The position numbers were made by a program, and so were the translations under genes. From Micromonospora zingiberis (GTDB lineage: Bacteria > Actinomycetota > Actinomycetes > Mycobacteriales > Micromonosporaceae): a DNA stretch of 64,000 nt. Below, piece by piece: positions 8,356-15,829 of the stretch. The notes beneath the pieces are model-generated. The model was not told the origin of the DNA. It saw only the letters and a list, made by a program, of their open reading frames with translations, and ran no database searches. Every line of letters begins with the position of its first letter. The stretch's first letter is position 1. The stretch covers positions 124,001 through 188,000 of the forward strand of contig NZ_SJJR01000009.1 in NCBI RefSeq assembly GCF_004331455.1. Direction: 5' to 3'.

Positions 8356-8417
8356 GCTAGTTCCGCCTTTGCTCGCGACTGCGGGGCTCGCAACACCGGC
8401 TCACTCCTCGCGCTCAC
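8352..8417 (-). CDS. 21-codon bridge ORF between EboE and the phosphodiesterase
   Basis: A short frame GTG AGC GCG AGG ... GCA TGA starts inside the EboE stop (GTGA at 8414-8417) and ends on the TGA of the ATGA that opens the phosphodiesterase gene (8352-8355). It therefore fills the 58-nt gap exactly, in frame and without an internal stop. The peptide begins VSARSEPVLRAP. No function is recognised. It resembles the other bridges at 18074, 19719 and 56005 in beginning xTGAGC and ending GCATGA. It may be a repeat sequence tolerated because coupling is kept rather than a functional peptide. Confidence 0.5.
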   Translation of the reverse strand: MSARSEPVLRAPQSRAKAELA

Positions 8418-9607
8418 GGGATCACCGCCGTTTCGGTCGGGGTCAGCCCGAGGGTGACCAGTTCGTCAAGGGCGAAGGCCAGCTCGGCGGCGATCCCGGT
8501 GGCCAGCTCCGCGTCGGTGCCCGGACGCCGCGCCGCCGGCAGCACCCCCCAGGTGTACGTCTCGACGTCGAGGTGGTCGCAGCCGGCGTCGGCGCCGCTG
8601 AAGAGCGCGGCCAACGCGGCGCGCAGCACCGGCAGGGTCGAGCCCAGCGGCGGCTCGGGCGGGGCGTGCAGTGGCACGTGATAGTGCACCCGCCACGGGC
8701 CGGGCAGCCCGGCGTCGAGGGCGAGGTCCAGGTCGTCGGCGGCCCACCGCGGATCCGCCGGGTCGTGGGTGGCGGCGGCGCAGCCGGCGGTACGGGTCTG
8801 GTGCAGGAAACGCGGCTCGACCCAGCGACGCAGCGCGGCGGCCTCACCGGCCGGGTCGGTCGCCTCCAGCGCGGCGGACACCTGCACCTTCACCACCGGC
8901 AGGCCGGCTGCGGCCAGCCGGTCGAGGGCGGCGGCCGGCTCCTCCCAGGCACAGGCGAGATGGGCCAGGTCCAGGCAGACGCCGAGCCGCTCGGTGTCCA
9001 CGCCGGACAGCGCCGCCACCGCCTGCGCGCTGCTCTCCACCACGCAGCCGGGCTCCGGTTCGAAGCCGACCCGGACCACCCGCCCGGTGTCCCGTTCGAC
9101 GGTGGCCAGTCCGGCGGCGAGTTGGTCGAGACGGTGGCGGGCGGCGTCGGCCTGGGCCCGGTCCCAGGGTGCCCGCCAGGCCAGCGGCAGGGTGGAGATC
9201 GAGCCACGGGCGGCGTCCTCGGGCAGCAGGTCGGCCAGCACCCGGGCCAGGTCCAGGGTGTAGTCCAGCCGCGACGCCGTGGTCCAGTCCGGCTGGTAGA
9301 CCGCGCCCTTGACCACCGGCGCCTGGAAGGCGGCGTACGGGAAGCCGTTGAGCGTGACCACCTCCAGGCCGCGTACGGTCAGCTCGGTGCGCAACCGGCG
9401 GCGGGCGTGCGGGTCGGCGGCCAGTTCGGCGGCGACCGGTGCGGCCAGCCACAGGCCCAGGCCGAGCAGGTCGGCGCCGAGTGCCGCGCGGACCGGCAGC
9501 GCGTAGCGGTCGAGTTGGGCGAGGATGCCGGCGAGGTCCTCGGCGGGGTGCACGTTGGTGCAGTAGCCGAGGTGGACGGTGCGCCCGCCGGCGTGCCGTA
9601 GTCGCAT
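8414..9607 (-). CDS. eboE: metabolite traffic protein EboE
   Basis: A 397-residue xylose-isomerase-like TIM-barrel protein of the EboE family, which in cyanobacteria and algae is part of the ebo cluster implicated in moving pathway intermediates. Characteristic segments are LGYCTNVHPAEDL near the start, NGFPYAAFQAPVVKGAVYQPDW, GFEPEPGCVVES, HYHVPLHAPP with LGST, and HLDVETYTWGVLP near the end. The ATG at 9607 overlaps the TatD stop by one base (TGATG-type junction). There is no signal peptide or membrane segment. The biochemical activity of the family is not established; assignment to the family is confident. Confidence 0.88.
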   Translation of the reverse strand: MRLRHAGGRTVHLGYCTNVHPAEDLAGILAQLDRYALPVRAALGADLLGLGLWLAAPVAAELAADPHARRRLRTELTVRGLEVVTLNGFPYAAFQAPVVKGAVYQPDWTTASRLDYTLDLARVLADLLPEDAARGSISTLPLAWRAPWDRAQADAARHRLDQLAAGLATVERDTGRVVRVGFEPEPGCVVESSAQAVAALSGVDTERLGVCLDLAHLACAWEEPAAALDRLAAAGLPVVKVQVSAALEATDPAGEAAALRRWVEPRFLHQTRTAGCAAATHDPADPRWAADDLDLALDAGLPGPWRVHYHVPLHAPPEPPLGSTLPVLRAALAALFSGADAGCDHLDVETYTWGVLPAARRPGTDAELATGIAAELAFALDELVTLGLTPTETAVIP

Positions 9608-10458
9608 CAGCCGCCGCCGCGCAGGATCGAGTTGCCGGCGAAGGTCGGCTCCGACGCGTCGTCGTCGCTCAGGTCGAGCCGGCCCGACTGCCCGTAGAAC
9701 TCGACCGGGTTACGCCAGAGCACCTGGTCGACCTCGTCGTCGGTGAACCCGGCGAGCAGCATCGCCTCCCCGGTGGCCCGGGTCAGCAGCGGGTCCGATC
9801 GGCCCCAGTCGGCGGCCGAGTTCACCAGCATCCGCTCGGTGCCGTACGTCCTGAGCAGCTCGACCATCCGGGGCGGGGACATCTTGGTGTCCGGGTAGAT
9901 GGAGAAGCCGAGCCAGCAGCCGGTGTCCCGGACCAGCTTCACGGTCACCTCGTTGAGGTGGTCGAGCACCACCCGTCCCGGCTCGATGCCGGACTCGGCG
10001 ACCACGGCGAGGCTGCGCTCCACGCCCCGGGCCTTGTCCCGGTGCGGGGTGTGCACCAACGCCGGCAGGTCGTGCGCCACGGCCAGGGCGAGCTGGGCGG
10101 CGAAGGCGGCGTCCTCCTCCGGCGTCATCGAGTCGTACCCGATCTCGCCGACCGCCACCACGCCGTCCTTCTCCAGGTAACGCGGCAGCACGTCGAGCAC
10201 CGGCCGACAGCGCGGGTCGTTGGCCTCCTTCGGGTTGAGCGCGACCGTGGCGTGGTGGCGGACCCCGAACTGTCCGGCCCGGAACGGCTCCCAGCCGACC
10301 AGCGAGTCGAAGTAGTCGGTGAACGATCCGACGCTGGTGCGCGGCTGGCCCAGCCAGAACGCCGGCTCCACCACCGCCTGCACGCCCGCGGCGGCCATCC
10401 GCTCGTAGTCGTCGGTGGTGCGGGACGTCATGTGGATGTGCGGGTCGAAGATGCGCAT
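9607..10458 (-). CDS. TatD-family metal-dependent hydrolase of the ebo cluster
   Basis: A 283-residue amidohydrolase-fold protein. The metal-binding HxH is in FDPHIHM (His7, His9), followed by GEIGYDSM (Glu ligand), LVHTPHRDK, VVLDHLNE and NSAADWGRSDPL. The ATG at 10458 is preceded by GGGAGG and overlaps the EboA stop by one base. TatD proteins are hydrolases or nucleases, but the ebo-cluster version has no known substrate. The long upstream in-frame extension is an artefact that runs through the EboA gene. Confidence 0.88.
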   Translation of the reverse strand: MRIFDPHIHMTSRTTDDYERMAAAGVQAVVEPAFWLGQPRTSVGSFTDYFDSLVGWEPFRAGQFGVRHHATVALNPKEANDPRCRPVLDVLPRYLEKDGVVAVGEIGYDSMTPEEDAAFAAQLALAVAHDLPALVHTPHRDKARGVERSLAVVAESGIEPGRVVLDHLNEVTVKLVRDTGCWLGFSIYPDTKMSPPRMVELLRTYGTERMLVNSAADWGRSDPLLTRATGEAMLLAGFTDDEVDQVLWRNPVEFYGQSGRLDLSDDDASEPTFAGNSILRGGG

Positions 10459-11087
10459 CACGCCTCCCTGTGGTGCGGTTGACTGCTGGCGGCCAGCCGG
10501 TCCAGCAGCGCGGTGGCGTCGTCGGGCATGCTCCGGCCGGCGGCCTGCCGTTCGGCGGCGAGCGCGGCCAGCATCTCCGCCAGTTCCCGGTCGGCGCGGG
10601 CGTCGAGGTCCGCCACCACGGCCAGCGGCACGCCGGTGAAGACGCACTTGAGCACGGCCTGCCGCCAGGTCGGCGCGTCGAGGTGCCCGGCGTACGGGCC
10701 GAGGGCGGCGGCGACCAGCCGGGTGTCGTTGGTACGCAGCGCATCGTGCAGCAGCGGCACCGCGGCCGCACCGATCGGCAGCAGCGGCAACGCCTTGAGC
10801 ACGGCCCGCTTCTCGGCGGCGTCGCCGGTGCGGTAGAGCGCCTCGGCCTGCGCGGCGTGCTCGGCCGGCAGGTTGGCCAGCAGCAGCGCGCGGGCCGCCT
10901 CGTCGGCGGTCCAGCCGGGCAGGTCGGGTAGCTCGGCCCGGCCGCAGCGCCGGCCGGCCGCCGGGAAGAACCGCGTGATCGCCGACGGCTGCGCCGCGAC
11001 ACCGCGCACGGCCGCCGTCAGCCATTCCGGATCGGGTACGCCCCGCAGGGCCGCCCGCAGCTCGTTCGGTGTCATCGCCGTCCTCAC
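10458..11087 (-). CDS. eboA: EboA domain-containing protein
   Basis: A 209-residue alpha-helical protein with the EboA-type central region (EALYRTGDAAEKRAVLKALPLLPIG, NDTRLVAAALGPYAG, WRQAVLKCVFTGVPL). The function of the family is unknown. The GTG start at 11087 gives a GTGA overlap with the preceding stop; an ATG at 11075 is the alternative. The segments LARFFP-like SAITRFFPAAGRR and LKCVFTG are the clearest matches to the family. The protein is soluble, without signal peptide. Confidence 0.82.
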   Translation of the reverse strand: MRTAMTPNELRAALRGVPDPEWLTAAVRGVAAQPSAITRFFPAAGRRCGRAELPDLPGWTADEAARALLLANLPAEHAAQAEALYRTGDAAEKRAVLKALPLLPIGAAAVPLLHDALRTNDTRLVAAALGPYAGHLDAPTWRQAVLKCVFTGVPLAVVADLDARADRELAEMLAALAAERQAAGRSMPDDATALLDRLAASSQPHHREA

Positions 11088-11983
11088 CCCTTCTCTCTGC
11101 CACCCGTTGTCACCGCGGCCCCGACCTCGGCAGCGCGAAGGAAGTCCAGTGATCGGGCCGCTACGGTCGGGGCGGCATGCGAGTGGCGGGGCAACTCGAC
11201 CGCGACCAGCCCTCGGTAGTCGACCTCGCGCAGCGCGGCCAGCACCGGCGGAAAGTCGATCTCGCCCGCGCCGAACTCCAGATGTTCGTGCACCCCGCGC
11301 CGCATGTCGTCGATCTGCACGTTGACCAGGTGCGCGCCGACTTCACGGACGCACTGCGGCACCGGCCACGGCTCCAGGCAACGACAGTGTCCGATGTCGA
11401 GGGTGATGCCCAGGGCCGGCGGTCGGCCCAGGGCCGCGTACAGCCGTTGCCAGCCGGCGATGTCCTCGACCAGCATGCCCGGCTCGGGTTCGAAGCCCAG
11501 CCGTACGTCGGCGGAGTCGGCCGCCTCGACCAGGATGGCGCAGCCGGCCACCAGGCGGTCCCAGGCCACGGCCGGCGGCACGGTCGCCGGCCGGACCCCG
11601 GCCCAGCAGGAGACCGCCTCGGCGCCGAGGTCGGCGCCGATCGCCACGGCACGGCGGAGGAACTCCACCCGCAGTGCGGCGTCGTCGTGCAGCAGCGTCG
11701 GGGCGTGCTTGTGCCACGGGTCGAGCAGGAACCGGGCCCCGGTCTCGACCACCACCGCGAGGTCGAGCGCCGCCAGCCGGCGGGCCACGGCGTCGACCCG
11801 CCGGGCCAGTTCCGGCGCGAACGGGTCGAGGTGGTCGTGGTCCAGGGTGAGCGCGACGCCGGTGTAGCCGAGGTCGGCGATGACCGCGAGCGCGTCGTCG
11901 AGACGGTGGTTGGCGAAGCCGTTGGTGCCGTAACCGAAGCGCAGACCGCCAACGCCCGGCGCGGGAGTCGCAGCGGCGGTCAT
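11084..11983 (-). CDS. sugar phosphate isomerase/epimerase (ebo operon)
   Basis: A 299-residue TIM-barrel protein. Signatures are FGYGTNGFANHRLDDAL, VALTLDHDHLDPFAP, VVVETGARFLLDPWHKHAPTL, LGFEPEPGMLVED, TLDIGHCRC and VNVQIDDM, with a C-terminal EHLEFGAGEIDF segment; several acidic and histidine residues are in the positions of the divalent-metal site. It overlaps both neighbours by 4 bp (ATGA and GTGA). It is distinct from the protein at 1-575. Together with the inositol-synthase-like protein it points to a cyclitol or keto-sugar intermediate; the reaction is not known. Confidence 0.85.
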   Translation of the reverse strand: MTAAATPAPGVGGLRFGYGTNGFANHRLDDALAVIADLGYTGVALTLDHDHLDPFAPELARRVDAVARRLAALDLAVVVETGARFLLDPWHKHAPTLLHDDAALRVEFLRRAVAIGADLGAEAVSCWAGVRPATVPPAVAWDRLVAGCAILVEAADSADVRLGFEPEPGMLVEDIAGWQRLYAALGRPPALGITLDIGHCRCLEPWPVPQCVREVGAHLVNVQIDDMRRGVHEHLEFGAGEIDFPPVLAALREVDYRGLVAVELPRHSHAAPTVAARSLDFLRAAEVGAAVTTGGREKG

Positions 11984-12942
11984 GTCGGGGAGACCTTCCG
12001 GGCCAACCGCCGGCCCAGCGGCGCGGCAGCCGCCACCGCCAGCCCGAGCAGGCCGGCACCGGCCCGCGCGGTCAGCGCGCCCTGCAACGCGGGCAGGCCG
12101 GTGATGCCGGCACCGACCGCCGCGCGGACCCGGTCGGCGGTGGGTCGGGCCACCACCCGGGCCTGCGCGCCGCCGTAACGGGTGGCGTACCAGCCGGCGA
12201 GCACGGCCGGCAGCGCCGCCGCGACCGTACCGACGGCACGGCGACCGGCACGGCCGGTGCCACCGGCGGAAGGCACCGCGCCGGAGCCGCCCCCGGCCGG
12301 GCCACGGCCCGTCGCGGGGTGTGCTCGGCCGGGTCTGGCGGGTATCGCGGCGCTCGCCGCGACCAGGGCGGTGCCGGCGAGGGTACGCAGCGGCAGCACC
12401 GAGTCGGCGCCGTCGACCTCGCGCCGGGACAGGGCGGTGACCGTCCAGGTGTGCGCGGCGACGGTCAGCGCGGCTGGCAACGCTCGCGCCGGGCGGCGGC
12501 CACCGGCGGCGCCGAGCAGCACGTCCAGCCCTCGGCAGGCGGCCATCACGGGTGGACCGGCGGCGGTGTTCTTGGCGACGAGGTCGTACCCCCAGACGGC
12601 GGCGGCCAGCGGCACCGCGACGGCGGCGGCCCGGCGGCCCCCGGCGACGGCGGCGAGACCGACGCCCGCGACGGTGAGGCCGGCGGCGAGGCCGACCGCG
12701 AGGCCGGGGCTGACCCGTCCGCTGGGGATCGGCCGCTCCGGGCGCTCGACCGCGTCCAACTCCCGGTCGGCCCAGTCGTTGGCGGCCATGCCGCCCCAGT
12801 AGAGCAGGACCGACGCGGCGGCCAGGGCGGGCGTACGCGGGCCGAGGGCCCCCGCCGCGGCGGCGCCGGCCACCACGTCGCCCGGCACCGAGAGCGCGGC
12901 CGGCGCCCGGACGAGTTCGGCCAGGTCAGCCACGCGGGTCAT
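11980..12942 (-). CDS. UbiA-like prenyltransferase (SCO3242-family type, EboC position)
   Basis: A 320-residue integral membrane protein with about eight or nine hydrophobic segments. The prenyl-diphosphate/Mg motif NDWADRELD (N55, D56, D59, D63) is followed by AVERPERPIPSGR, typical of UbiA enzymes that transfer a prenyl chain to an acceptor. A second Asp-rich site is less clear (ALSRREVDGADS near 165). It overlaps the inositol-synthase gene by 17 bp and the epimerase gene by 4 bp. In this operon the prenyl donor could come from the polyprenyl synthase at 5903. The acceptor is unknown. Confidence 0.88.
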   Translation of the reverse strand: MTRVADLAELVRAPAALSVPGDVVAGAAAAGALGPRTPALAAASVLLYWGGMAANDWADRELDAVERPERPIPSGRVSPGLAVGLAAGLTVAGVGLAAVAGGRRAAAVAVPLAAAVWGYDLVAKNTAAGPPVMAACRGLDVLLGAAGGRRPARALPAALTVAAHTWTVTALSRREVDGADSVLPLRTLAGTALVAASAAIPARPGRAHPATGRGPAGGGSGAVPSAGGTGRAGRRAVGTVAAALPAVLAGWYATRYGGAQARVVARPTADRVRAAVGAGITGLPALQGALTARAGAGLLGLAVAAAAPLGRRLARKVSPT

Positions 12943-14086
12943 CGGTGCCTCCGCGGTGCAGCAGGTGGGCGAACTCGCAGAGCCGGGTCCACTGGTCGGC
13001 CAGCGAGTGGGTGCCGCTGCCGAGCGGGTCCTTGAAGAAGAACGCGAGTTCGGTCAGCGGCCCGGACCGGCCGGCGGCGTGCGCGGCGGCGGTGAGCCGG
13101 GCCAGGTCGAGCACCAGCGGGGCGGCCAGCGCCGAGTCACAGCCGTGCCAGGTGAACTCCAGCCGCATCCCGGTGCCCAGGAAGCCGGCGAAGGTGATCA
13201 GATCCCAGGCGGTCTTGAAGTCGCCGAGATCCTCGACGTAGTCGATCCGGGTGTCGCCCTGCGGCAGGTAGCCGAGCGTCTCGCCGAGCACCCGCTGCTT
13301 GCTGCGCACCTTGGCGGCGTTGGCCGCCGGATCGGCCAGCGTGGCGCCGTCGCCCCCGCCGAGCAGGTTGGTGCCGGACCAGGAGCGCACGTGCAGGTTC
13401 CGCATCGCGAACATCGGCGCCAGCACCGACTTGAGCAGGGTTTCCCCGGTCTTGCCGTCGTGTCCGGCGTACGGCACCCGGTGGTGGGCGGCCAGCGCGG
13501 TCAACGCCGGCAGCCGCAGCCCGGTCGACGGGGTGAAGTCGACGTACGAGCAGCCCGCCGTCACCGCCGCGTACGCGTACAGCGAGCTGGGCGGCAGCAC
13601 CTCGTCGGGGCCGGTGAGGGCGGCGTGCAGCGCGGCCGGGTCGGCGTGCGCGGGGTGCGGGTCGGGGGCCGGTTCGGTGGCCGCGACGTTGACCACGACG
13701 ACCCGGGCCAGCCGGTGCCGGGCCTGGAACTCGGTGAGGTCACGGACCATCGTGGCGGCCCGGTCGGCCTGGCTGCCACCGGTCGGCGCGGGACGCAGCT
13801 CCTGCTCGACCGCGACCAGTTCCTCGGGCAGCGCGGCGACCAGCCGAGCGGGCAGTACGCCGGCGGCGGCGAGTGCCTCCGCGCGCTTGGCCAGCGGGGT
13901 GGCGACCACGTCGTGCCCGCCGAAGACGAGGTCGGCGAAGGCCGGCAGGGCGGGGCCGCGCACCGCGGGCAGCTCGGTGACGCACCCGGTCGACCCGGTC
14001 AGCCCGGCCCGCAGGGCGAGCGCCCCGACGATGCTGGTGGTCGCGACCGAGCCGCGTGCTCCCACCAGCCAGACACCCGTACGCAT
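12926..14086 (-). CDS. inositol-3-phosphate synthase family protein
   Basis: A 386-residue NAD-dependent isomerase-like protein. It has the Rossmann motif GARGSVATT at 9-17, then SSLYAYAAVTAGCSYVDFTPS, AGHDGKTGETLLKSVLAPMF, and LLGGGDGATLADPAANAAKVRSK, the conserved core of myo-inositol-1-phosphate synthases that cyclise glucose 6-phosphate. The ATG at 14086 carries GGAAGGAG at ideal distance, so the longer frame to 14122 is not needed. It is the first gene of the eight-gene operon. Being embedded with ebo genes, it may make a specialised cyclitol rather than bulk inositol; this is inference. Confidence 0.88.
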   Translation of the reverse strand: MRTGVWLVGARGSVATTSIVGALALRAGLTGSTGCVTELPAVRGPALPAFADLVFGGHDVVATPLAKRAEALAAAGVLPARLVAALPEELVAVEQELRPAPTGGSQADRAATMVRDLTEFQARHRLARVVVVNVAATEPAPDPHPAHADPAALHAALTGPDEVLPPSSLYAYAAVTAGCSYVDFTPSTGLRLPALTALAAHHRVPYAGHDGKTGETLLKSVLAPMFAMRNLHVRSWSGTNLLGGGDGATLADPAANAAKVRSKQRVLGETLGYLPQGDTRIDYVEDLGDFKTAWDLITFAGFLGTGMRLEFTWHGCDSALAAPLVLDLARLTAAAHAAGRSGPLTELAFFFKDPLGSGTHSLADQWTRLCEFAHLLHRGGTDDPRG

Positions 14087-14137
14087 GGCACTCCTTCCCG
14101 GTCGGGGAAAACCGGCCTGCATAGAACTACATGGATA

Positions 14138-14154
14138 TCAGAAGATCGTTCTGA
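14138..14154 (-). promoter_or_regulatory. candidate operator palindrome upstream of the ebo-like operon
   Basis: TCAGAA-N5-TTCTGA is a perfect 6-bp-arm inverted repeat inside an unusually AT-rich 40-bp stretch, 52 bp upstream of the inositol-synthase start. TATC and GATA flank it at 14136-14139 and 14157-14160 as an imperfect extension. This is a typical place for a repressor or activator site; no matching regulator gene is identified. Confidence 0.4.
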
Positions 14155-14436
14155 AAGATACTGTTTTGGGGTGTTGCGCCCCGTCCGCCGTCCACTCCGG
14201 TGCGATTTCACCGGCCGGCGGTGACGTCGGCGGCGTCACCGCCGGACCGGCGATCCGGAGCGGTACGGACGGACGGGGCTGGCAGGCAGGGGCGGTCGGC
14301 GTCTCGCCCCTGCCTCCCCCGCATCCGGCCGGTCGCATGGCGACGCGTCCGGCCGGACGACGCCTCAGACGTCTGTGGTCATGTCGCCCCGGGCGGATCC
14401 CGGGGCGCAGGTGGCGACGGATCGCCGGGCGGCGGT

Positions 14437-14479
14437 CCTCCGGTGCGGCCGGGGAATCCCGGTCCGGTCGCACCGGAGG
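14437..14479 (-). terminator. long hairpin downstream of the Gfo/Idh gene
   Basis: Arms CCTCCGGTGCG (14437-14447) and complement (14469-14479) enclose a nested CCGGG-gaat-CCCGG stem. It lies about 120 bp beyond the stop of the ABC-importer operon and probably terminates it. No U-tract is visible on either side, so it may be a factor-assisted or bidirectional barrier. Confidence 0.5.
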
Positions 14480-14598
14480 AACCGCATTGCTCGTGCCACC
14501 GGGCCGGGCGGCCCGTGGGCACGACCTCCGGTGCCGACCCGTATCCGGCCGCGGGGCGCAACCGCGGCCGGCCCTCGCCGGTCGGTACCGGAGGTGGC

Positions 14599-15807
14599 TC
14601 AGGCGGCGACCGTCGCCAGCGCCGGCTCCACGTCGGTCCACGAGGACCCCAGTTCGGCCGACCGGACCACCGCGTCCAGCACCAGTTGCACCTGCAACGC
14701 CTCGGCGAAGGACGGGCTCGGGTCGACCCCGGTCGCCACCGCCTCGATGAAGTCGCGCATCTGGTGGGTGAAGGAGTGCTCGTACCCGATGATGTGGCCC
14801 GGCGGCCACCAGGCCGACAGGTACGGGTGCTCGCTCTCGGTCACCAGAATCCGGCTGAAGCCCTGCTCGGCGACGGGTCGCGTCGCGTCGTAGTACTCCA
14901 GCTCGTTGAGCCGCTCCAGGTCGAAGGCGACGGTGCCCAGCGACCCGTTGATCTCCACACGGAGGGCGTTCTTGCGGCCGGTGGCGAACCGGGTCGCCTC
15001 GTACGTGGCCAGTGCCCCGCCGCCCAGGCGGGCCACGAAGACCGCCGCGTCGTCGACGGTGACCGGTCCGGTGGCGGCGCTGCCCCCGTCGGCCTGCGCC
15101 GCCAGCCCGCTCGACTCGCTCGGCAACGGCCGTTCCTTGACGAACGTCTCGGTCACCGCACTGACTCCGGTGATCTGCTGGCCGGTGACGTACTGGGTCA
15201 GATCGATGATGTGCGCGCCGATGTCACCCAACGCGCCGGAGCCAGACACCTCCTTGCGCAGCCGCCAGACCAGCGGGAACTGCGGGTCCACGATCCAGTC
15301 CTGCAGGTAGCTGGCCCGCACGTGCCGGATCTCGCCGAGCCGCCCGGCGGCGACCAGCTGGCGCATCAGCGCCACCGCGGGCACCCGCCGATAGTTGAAG
15401 CCGCACATCGACCGCGCCCCGCCGGCCTGGGCGGTGGCCGCCGCGGCGGCCATCTCCCGAGCCTCGGCGACCGTGTTGGCCAGCGGCTTCTCGCACAGTA
15501 CGTGCTTGCCGGCGGCCAGCGCGGCCAGCGCGATCTCGGCATGGCTGTCACCCGGTGTGCAGATGTCGACCACGTCGATGTCTGGCCGAGCCACCAGCTC
15601 CCGCCAGTCCGTGGTGTGCTCCTCCCAGCCGAGCCGGTCGGCGGCCTCGGCCACCTTTCCGGAATCCCGGCCGCAGACGAGCACCATCCGGGCCCGCGCC
15701 GGCAGGTCGTACACCCGGTTCACGGTGCGCCACGCCTGTGAGTGCGCGGCGCCCATGAACGCGTAGCCGACCATGCCGACCCGCAGTTCTTTGTCTGTCG
15801 TGGACAA
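14599..15807 (-). CDS. Gfo/Idh/MocA family oxidoreductase
   Basis: A 402-residue NAD(P)-dependent sugar or cyclitol dehydrogenase, cytoplasmic. The Rossmann motif is VGMVGYAFMGAAHSQAW (about 9-25), followed by CTPGDSHAEIALAALAAGKHVLCEKPLANT with the catalytic Lys in EKP, and a C-terminal alpha/beta domain (GDIGAHIIDLTQYV). The start is TTG at 15807, supported by GGGGGGAGA about 7 nt upstream; the next ATG would cut the Rossmann strand. It follows the binding-protein gene by 22 bp as the last gene of the importer operon, so it probably oxidises the imported sugar, possibly at C3. The specific substrate is not readable. Confidence 0.9.
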   Translation of the reverse strand: MSTTDKELRVGMVGYAFMGAAHSQAWRTVNRVYDLPARARMVLVCGRDSGKVAEAADRLGWEEHTTDWRELVARPDIDVVDICTPGDSHAEIALAALAAGKHVLCEKPLANTVAEAREMAAAAATAQAGGARSMCGFNYRRVPAVALMRQLVAAGRLGEIRHVRASYLQDWIVDPQFPLVWRLRKEVSGSGALGDIGAHIIDLTQYVTGQQITGVSAVTETFVKERPLPSESSGLAAQADGGSAATGPVTVDDAAVFVARLGGGALATYEATRFATGRKNALRVEINGSLGTVAFDLERLNELEYYDATRPVAEQGFSRILVTESEHPYLSAWWPPGHIIGYEHSFTHQMRDFIEAVATGVDPSPSFAEALQVQLVLDAVVRSAELGSSWTDVEPALATVAA

Positions 15808-15829
15808 GGTGGGTCTCCCCCCGGTTGTG

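Larger units (their letters stand above)
14087..14598. other. 512-bp intergenic region ahead of the ebo-like operon
   Basis: I see no credible gene. The right part has the strong hairpin at 14437-14479. Around 14220-14240 is a smaller hairpin, GGTGACG-N7-CGTCACC. The left part (14120-14160) is AT-rich with a palindrome at 14138-14154 and should hold the promoter of the ebo-like operon. Confidence 0.5.

Noticed and set aside
14138..14809. Minus-strand 223-codon frame over the gap before the ebo-like operon
   Set aside because: It starts inside the Gfo/Idh gene in a different frame and crosses a strong hairpin; no homology pattern seen.
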